Source: Alphaproteobacteria bacterium
GTDB lineage: Bacteria; Pseudomonadota; Alphaproteobacteria; SP197
Direction of reading: 5' to 3'
Assembly: GCA_016869675.1 (NCBI GenBank)
Contig: VGDP01000006.1
Location: 51,129-115,128, forward strand
DNA: 64,000 nt
Shown here: piece after piece, positions 60,943 through 64,000 of the stretch
How positions within the stretch are numbered: position 1 is the first letter of the stretch
How the letters are laid out: every line of letters begins with the position of its first letter
The notes under the pieces: model-generated
Database searches by the model: none
Seen by the model: only the letters and a program-made list of their open reading frames with translations
Told to the model about the DNA's origin: nothing
Program-made: the position numbers and the translations under genes

Positions 60943-62427
60943 CTAGTCGCCTGTCTTCTCGACCAGGTGCCAGGCGATGTAGTCCTCGCCGGCCTCCGGC
61001 ATGCCCTTGACGACCGCCCGGACCGCCCGGACCCCGTTGATGTGGTAGGGGATCAGCGACCCGCCCCGCTCCCACAGCGCCGCCTGCGCGGCATGGTAGA
61101 GGGCCGTGCGCTTCGTCAGGTCCAGCTCCGCGCGCGCCTGGTCGAGCAGGGAATCGAACTCGGCATCCGCGAAGTAGGACTCGTTCCACGAACTGCCCGA
61201 GCGATACGCCTCGTTGAGGATCTGATCCGCCGGGCGCTGGCCCCACGACGTGCTGACGAACGGCTCGACCATCCACACGTCGCTCCAGAACCCGTCCGGC
61301 GCCGCCATGACGATGTTGACGCGGATGCCCGCCGGCGCCGCCTGCTGCTGGTAGACCTCGACCATGCGCACCATGCCTGCCTCGAGGTCGCTGGTGTGCA
61401 CGTCGATGTCGATGCCGTCGGCATAGCCGGCCTCGGCGAGCAGGGCCTTGGCGCCTTCGATGTCGGCGCCGCACTCGATGGCCGAGCGATAGCTGTCGCC
61501 GGCCCAGACCGGGTGGTCGCACGACGGCGTGCCTCCGCCGGGGCCGACCACCAGGTCCGCCATCTCCTGCCGGTTGACGACCATGCGCAACGCCTTGCGC
61601 ACGCGCGCGTCGGTGAATGGCGCCGTGTCGGTGCGCATGACCAGGCCCTGCCAGTCGCCCGAGGGATAGTGCTGGATGACGAAGTCCTCGTTGCCTTCGA
61701 ACGTGGCGACCTGGTCGCCGTTGAGGTCGCTGTAGTCGAGCTGGCCGCCGAGCAAGGCCTGGATGCGCGCCTCCTGGTCTGGGATCGAGATGATTTCGAC
61801 CCGGTCCACCTTGGGCCGGCCCTGCCAATAGTCGTCGTTGGCGAGAAGCACCGTGGTGCCCTCGGGATCCAGCGTCTCGAGCTTGAACGGCCCGGTGCCG
61901 ATGCCCGTGGTCGCGATGGTGGCGCCCGACCCATCGGGGATCATGCGCACTCGATAGTCGAGGAACAGCAGCGGCAGGTCGGCGTGAGCCGACGACAGCA
62001 CGATCTTGGCGGTCAGCGGATCGACCACCTCGACGCGATCGATCATGTTGAGCACGGATGTGACCGGCGATTCGAGCGCCGGATCCTTGATGCGCTCCAG
62101 GCTGTACTTGACGTCGGTGGCGTCGAAGTCCGACCCGTCATGGAATTTGACGCCGTCCTGCAGGACCAGGGTCCACTCCATGGCATCGGGACTGGCGCTC
62201 CAGCTCTTGGCCAGCTCCGGAGCCGGCAGGCCGTCGGGGCCCCAGCTCACCAGGCGGTTGTAGATCAGGTCGTTGGCCTCGTAGAACCGGGTCGGCGAGA
62301 TCGGATCGAGATTCTCGGCACCGCCGAACCCAAGGTCGCCGGATCGGCGCAGCGTCGTCTCGGCCGCCGCCGTGGTGGCCATCAGCGCGGCGATCGCCGC
62401 CATTGCCAGACCGTGTCGCATCATCAT
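60943..62427 (-). CDS. ABC importer substrate-binding protein (SBP family 5)
   Basis: 494 aa. Signal peptide MMMRHGLAMAAIAALMATTA with cleavage near AAAE. Family-5 features include LDPISPTRFYEANDLIYNRL, WTLVLQDGVKFHDGSDFDAT, IGTGPFKLE and DARVRKALRMVVNRQEMADLV. Three ATGs stand in a row; 62427 follows GGGAGGAACGACC and was taken. The ligand (peptide, nickel, or other) cannot be decided from sequence. Confidence 0.9.
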   Translation of the reverse strand: MMMRHGLAMAAIAALMATTAAAETTLRRSGDLGFGGAENLDPISPTRFYEANDLIYNRLVSWGPDGLPAPELAKSWSASPDAMEWTLVLQDGVKFHDGSDFDATDVKYSLERIKDPALESPVTSVLNMIDRVEVVDPLTAKIVLSSAHADLPLLFLDYRVRMIPDGSGATIATTGIGTGPFKLETLDPEGTTVLLANDDYWQGRPKVDRVEIISIPDQEARIQALLGGQLDYSDLNGDQVATFEGNEDFVIQHYPSGDWQGLVMRTDTAPFTDARVRKALRMVVNRQEMADLVVGPGGGTPSCDHPVWAGDSYRSAIECGADIEGAKALLAEAGYADGIDIDVHTSDLEAGMVRMVEVYQQQAAPAGIRVNIVMAAPDGFWSDVWMVEPFVSTSWGQRPADQILNEAYRSGSSWNESYFADAEFDSLLDQARAELDLTKRTALYHAAQAALWERGGSLIPYHINGVRAVRAVVKGMPEAGEDYIAWHLVEKTGD

Positions 62428-62546
62428 GGTCGTTCCTCCCAATGAACCCGGGCCATCCCGTCGCCGGCCTGCATAGGGTGGATTGCGCGACGGCTTGATC
62501 CGACATTCCCCGGATGGCCGGGTAGCTCGACCGCTGAATGACAATT

Positions 62547-62750
62547 TTACCGCCGCTTCGGTGGCTCGAGCAACCGTGCCGGCGCCTCGATCACGCGCCG
62601 GCCGAGGTCGGCTCCGGCCACGGTGCAGATCGCAACGGCGCGGCCGTAGCGATCCGTGTCTGTCCGTTCGCATGCAACCGTTCGCCCCGCGATGAGGTCA
62701 TCGAGCGCGGACGCGGCGCGCTGTCCGCGCCAGCCGTCGGCGCTATGCAC
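62547..62750 (-). pseudogene. Nuclease (SNase) C-terminal half, relic
   Basis: Reads GWRGQRAASALDDLIAGRTV then DRYGRAVAICTVAGADLGRRV, the second half of a staphylococcal-nuclease-like domain (conserved W..G..A..AL..LI.G..V and D-R-Y-G-R). There is no N-terminal half on this strand. Residues after RRVIEA are not recognisable. The matching N-terminal segment lies in the opposite orientation next door. Confidence 0.65.
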
Positions 62751-62774
62751 GTGGCCGGGCCGCAGCGCGCACCG

Positions 62775-62868
62775 CTCCAGGTCGCCGGACTGGTTGAAAG
62801 GGATTTGACCGGCGGCGATACCGTCTTCGTCGAGGGCGTCGAGGTGCGCCCGTTCGGGATCGTCGCAA
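62775..62868 (+). pseudogene. Nuclease (SNase) N-terminal segment in inverted orientation
   Basis: Reads LTGGDTVFVEGVEVRPFGIVAM, resembling the SNase opening 'DGDT..v.G..vRl.GIdA'. It runs away from the C-terminal half on the - strand, back to back with it, as expected after an internal inversion. The similarity is short, so this is a tentative call. The remaining sequence from 62428 to 62873 holds no other gene. Confidence 0.45.
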
Positions 62869-62873
62869 TGCGC

Positions 62874-63890
62874 CTACTGCGGCGGGTGCGCGGCGATCCA
62901 CTCGTTGGCGAGACGCTGGGCTTGCGCGATCTGGTCGGGGGTCATTAGGGCGGCGATGGCGTCTCTGAGCTTCACCGCGACGGCATCCCCCGCAGAGCCT
63001 GCGAGGTTAAGCCACATGTGAGCCAGGACGTAGTCCTGGGGAACACCCTGGCCGACGGCGTACAGCCCGCCGAGGGCGTTCTGCGCCTCCGCAAGGCCCT
63101 GCTCGGCCGCCAGCCGTACCCACTTCGCGGCCTCGGCATCGTCCCGGGGAACACCCTCGCCGTTGGCGTACATAGCGCCGAGGTTGTACTGCGCCAACGC
63201 AAAGCCCTGCTCGGCCGCCAGCCGCCACCACTTGGCGGCCTCGGCATCGTCCTCGGGAACACCCTCGCCGAGGTCGTACAACAAGCCGAGGTTGAACTGC
63301 GCCTCCGCATCGCCCTGCTCGGCCGCCAGCCGGAACCACCTCGCGGCCTCGGCATCGTCCCGGGGAACACCCCGGCCGTTGTCGTACATCGAGCCGAGGT
63401 TGTACTGCGCCTCCGCAAGGCCCTGCTCGGCCGCCAGCCGCCACCACTTGGCGGCCTCGGCATCGTCCTCGGGAACACCCCGGCCGTTGTCGTACCTAAC
63501 GCCGAGGTTGTACTGCGCCTCCGCAAGGCCCTGCTCGGCCGCCAGCCGGAACCACCTCGCGGCCTCGGCATCGTCCTGGGGAACACCCTGGCCGTTGGCG
63601 TACATATTGCCGAGGTTGAACTGCGCCTCCGCAAGGCCCTGCTCGGCCGCCCGCCGCCACCACTTGGCGGCCTCGGCATCGTCCCGGGGAACACCCTCGC
63701 CGTTGGCGTACATAACGCCGAGGTAGAACTGCGCCTCCGCAAGGCCCTGCTCGGCTAGCGGTCGCCACGTCGATAACGCCGTCGCGTAATCCCCTCGTAG
63801 GTAGGCGTCCCAGCCTTCCTGCCACGCATCCTCTCCCGACGCCGCCACGGGCGTCAGCAGCAAGACCAGCGCGATGATCCATGCTCGCAT
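62874..63890 (-). CDS. Secreted Sel1-repeat protein
   Basis: 338 aa. Signal peptide MRAWIIALVLLLTPVAASG, then a TPR-like helix pair (AWQEGWDAYLRGDYATALST) and seven Sel1-type repeats of 36 residues (51-302; AEAQ-LG-MY-NG-GVP-DDAEAAKW-R-AAEQG). It ends with a short helical cap (MTPDQIAQAQRLANEW). Such proteins serve as periplasmic or outer-membrane-associated scaffolds for protein interactions. ATG 63890 begins the signal peptide; an upstream start at 63989 would add unrelated residues. The 110 bases to the window end carry no gene call. Confidence 0.9.
   Translation of the reverse strand: MRAWIIALVLLLTPVAASGEDAWQEGWDAYLRGDYATALSTWRPLAEQGLAEAQFYLGVMYANGEGVPRDDAEAAKWWRRAAEQGLAEAQFNLGNMYANGQGVPQDDAEAARWFRLAAEQGLAEAQYNLGVRYDNGRGVPEDDAEAAKWWRLAAEQGLAEAQYNLGSMYDNGRGVPRDDAEAARWFRLAAEQGDAEAQFNLGLLYDLGEGVPEDDAEAAKWWRLAAEQGFALAQYNLGAMYANGEGVPRDDAEAAKWVRLAAEQGLAEAQNALGGLYAVGQGVPQDYVLAHMWLNLAGSAGDAVAVKLRDAIAALMTPDQIAQAQRLANEWIAAHPPQ
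62985..63740. repeat. Seven 108-bp tandem repeats in the Sel1 gene
   Basis: The DNA encoding the seven 36-residue Sel1 units is itself highly repetitive (108-base period), with long identical stretches between units. This points to recent expansion or gene conversion and may also make copy number uncertain in an assembly. Confidence 0.9.
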
Positions 63891-64000
63891 CGCTTCGCTC
63901 CCCGATGATGCCAGCGAAGAATGACACGAAATGACGAGGCTGGATGGCTGGTCGTGTCTACCGCTTCGCCTTCCGCCACCCCGCCGCAACCGCCTCGGCC

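Overview
The window looks like a GC-rich (high sixties percent by eye) alphaproteobacterial chromosome, most likely a Rhodospirillales-type lineage. The best evidence is the block at 42.6-53.9 kb: DUF3576 lipoprotein, leuS, lptE and holA on the + strand facing parB, parA, rsmG, mnmG and mnmE on the - strand, with two perfect parS sites. This is the usual origin-proximal order in Alphaproteobacteria. The left 4.6 kb appears somewhat less GC-rich than the rest. No rRNA, tRNA or CRISPR array was seen.

Layout. (1) 1-4.6 kb: an SMP-30/gluconolactonase cut by the window edge, then a polyamine-type ABC importer (Tat-exported binding protein, two permeases) with a short-chain dehydrogenase inside the operon; no ATPase is present. 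A perfect 40-bp inverted repeat links the dehydrogenase leader to its own coding sequence. (2) 4.6-5.4 kb: insertion-sequence debris (IS3-type OrfA relic, 191-bp element with 30-bp inverted ends). (3) 5.4-13.0 kb: an MBOAT acyltransferase gene appears split. Its first membrane helix lies at 12.9-13.0 kb, its remainder at 5.4-6.2 kb, and a CDP-sugar cassette (rfbF, rfbG, C-methyltransferase, epimerase, ketoreductase, acetyltransferase, GT2) sits between. (4) 13.0-16.2 kb: a cyclic-nucleotide-binding protein and an unusual ABC exporter whose nucleotide-binding domain is opened by an insert of about 350 residues. (5) 16.3-28.8 kb: one long + strand operon with mostly overlapping or nearly abutting genes. 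It encodes two GT28-like and two GT4 glycosyltransferases, a histidine phosphatase, a polysaccharide deacetylase, a small membrane protein and a complete Opp-type ABC importer.

(6) 28.9-36.1 kb: pirin, SAM methyltransferase, metallo-beta-lactamase-fold hydrolase, MFS transporter, OmpR-type regulator, Lon-like protease and a small unknown protein. (7) 36.1-42.3 kb: YggS, then three sulfotransferases, a PKHD-type dioxygenase and a fourth, broken sulfotransferase, followed by a porin whose 3' end carries seven tandem 32-bp UUCG hairpins. (8) 42.6-53.9 kb: the core block described above plus a 2Fe-2S ferredoxin and a DUF6489 protein. (9) 54-64 kb: a YyaL-type thioredoxin-domain protein, a cold-shock protein, gene debris, a second Dpp/Opp-type importer, an apparently inverted nuclease relic and a Sel1-repeat protein.

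How the parts may work together (inference): regions 3-5 look like a surface-glycan locus that makes, decorates and exports a polymer, perhaps with salvage through the co-transcribed importer. The sulfotransferases of region 7 could modify a similar product. The strongest candidates for something undescribed are the 16.3-28.8 kb operon with its atypical exporter, the split MBOAT/CDP-sugar island, and the UUCG hairpin array after the porin gene.
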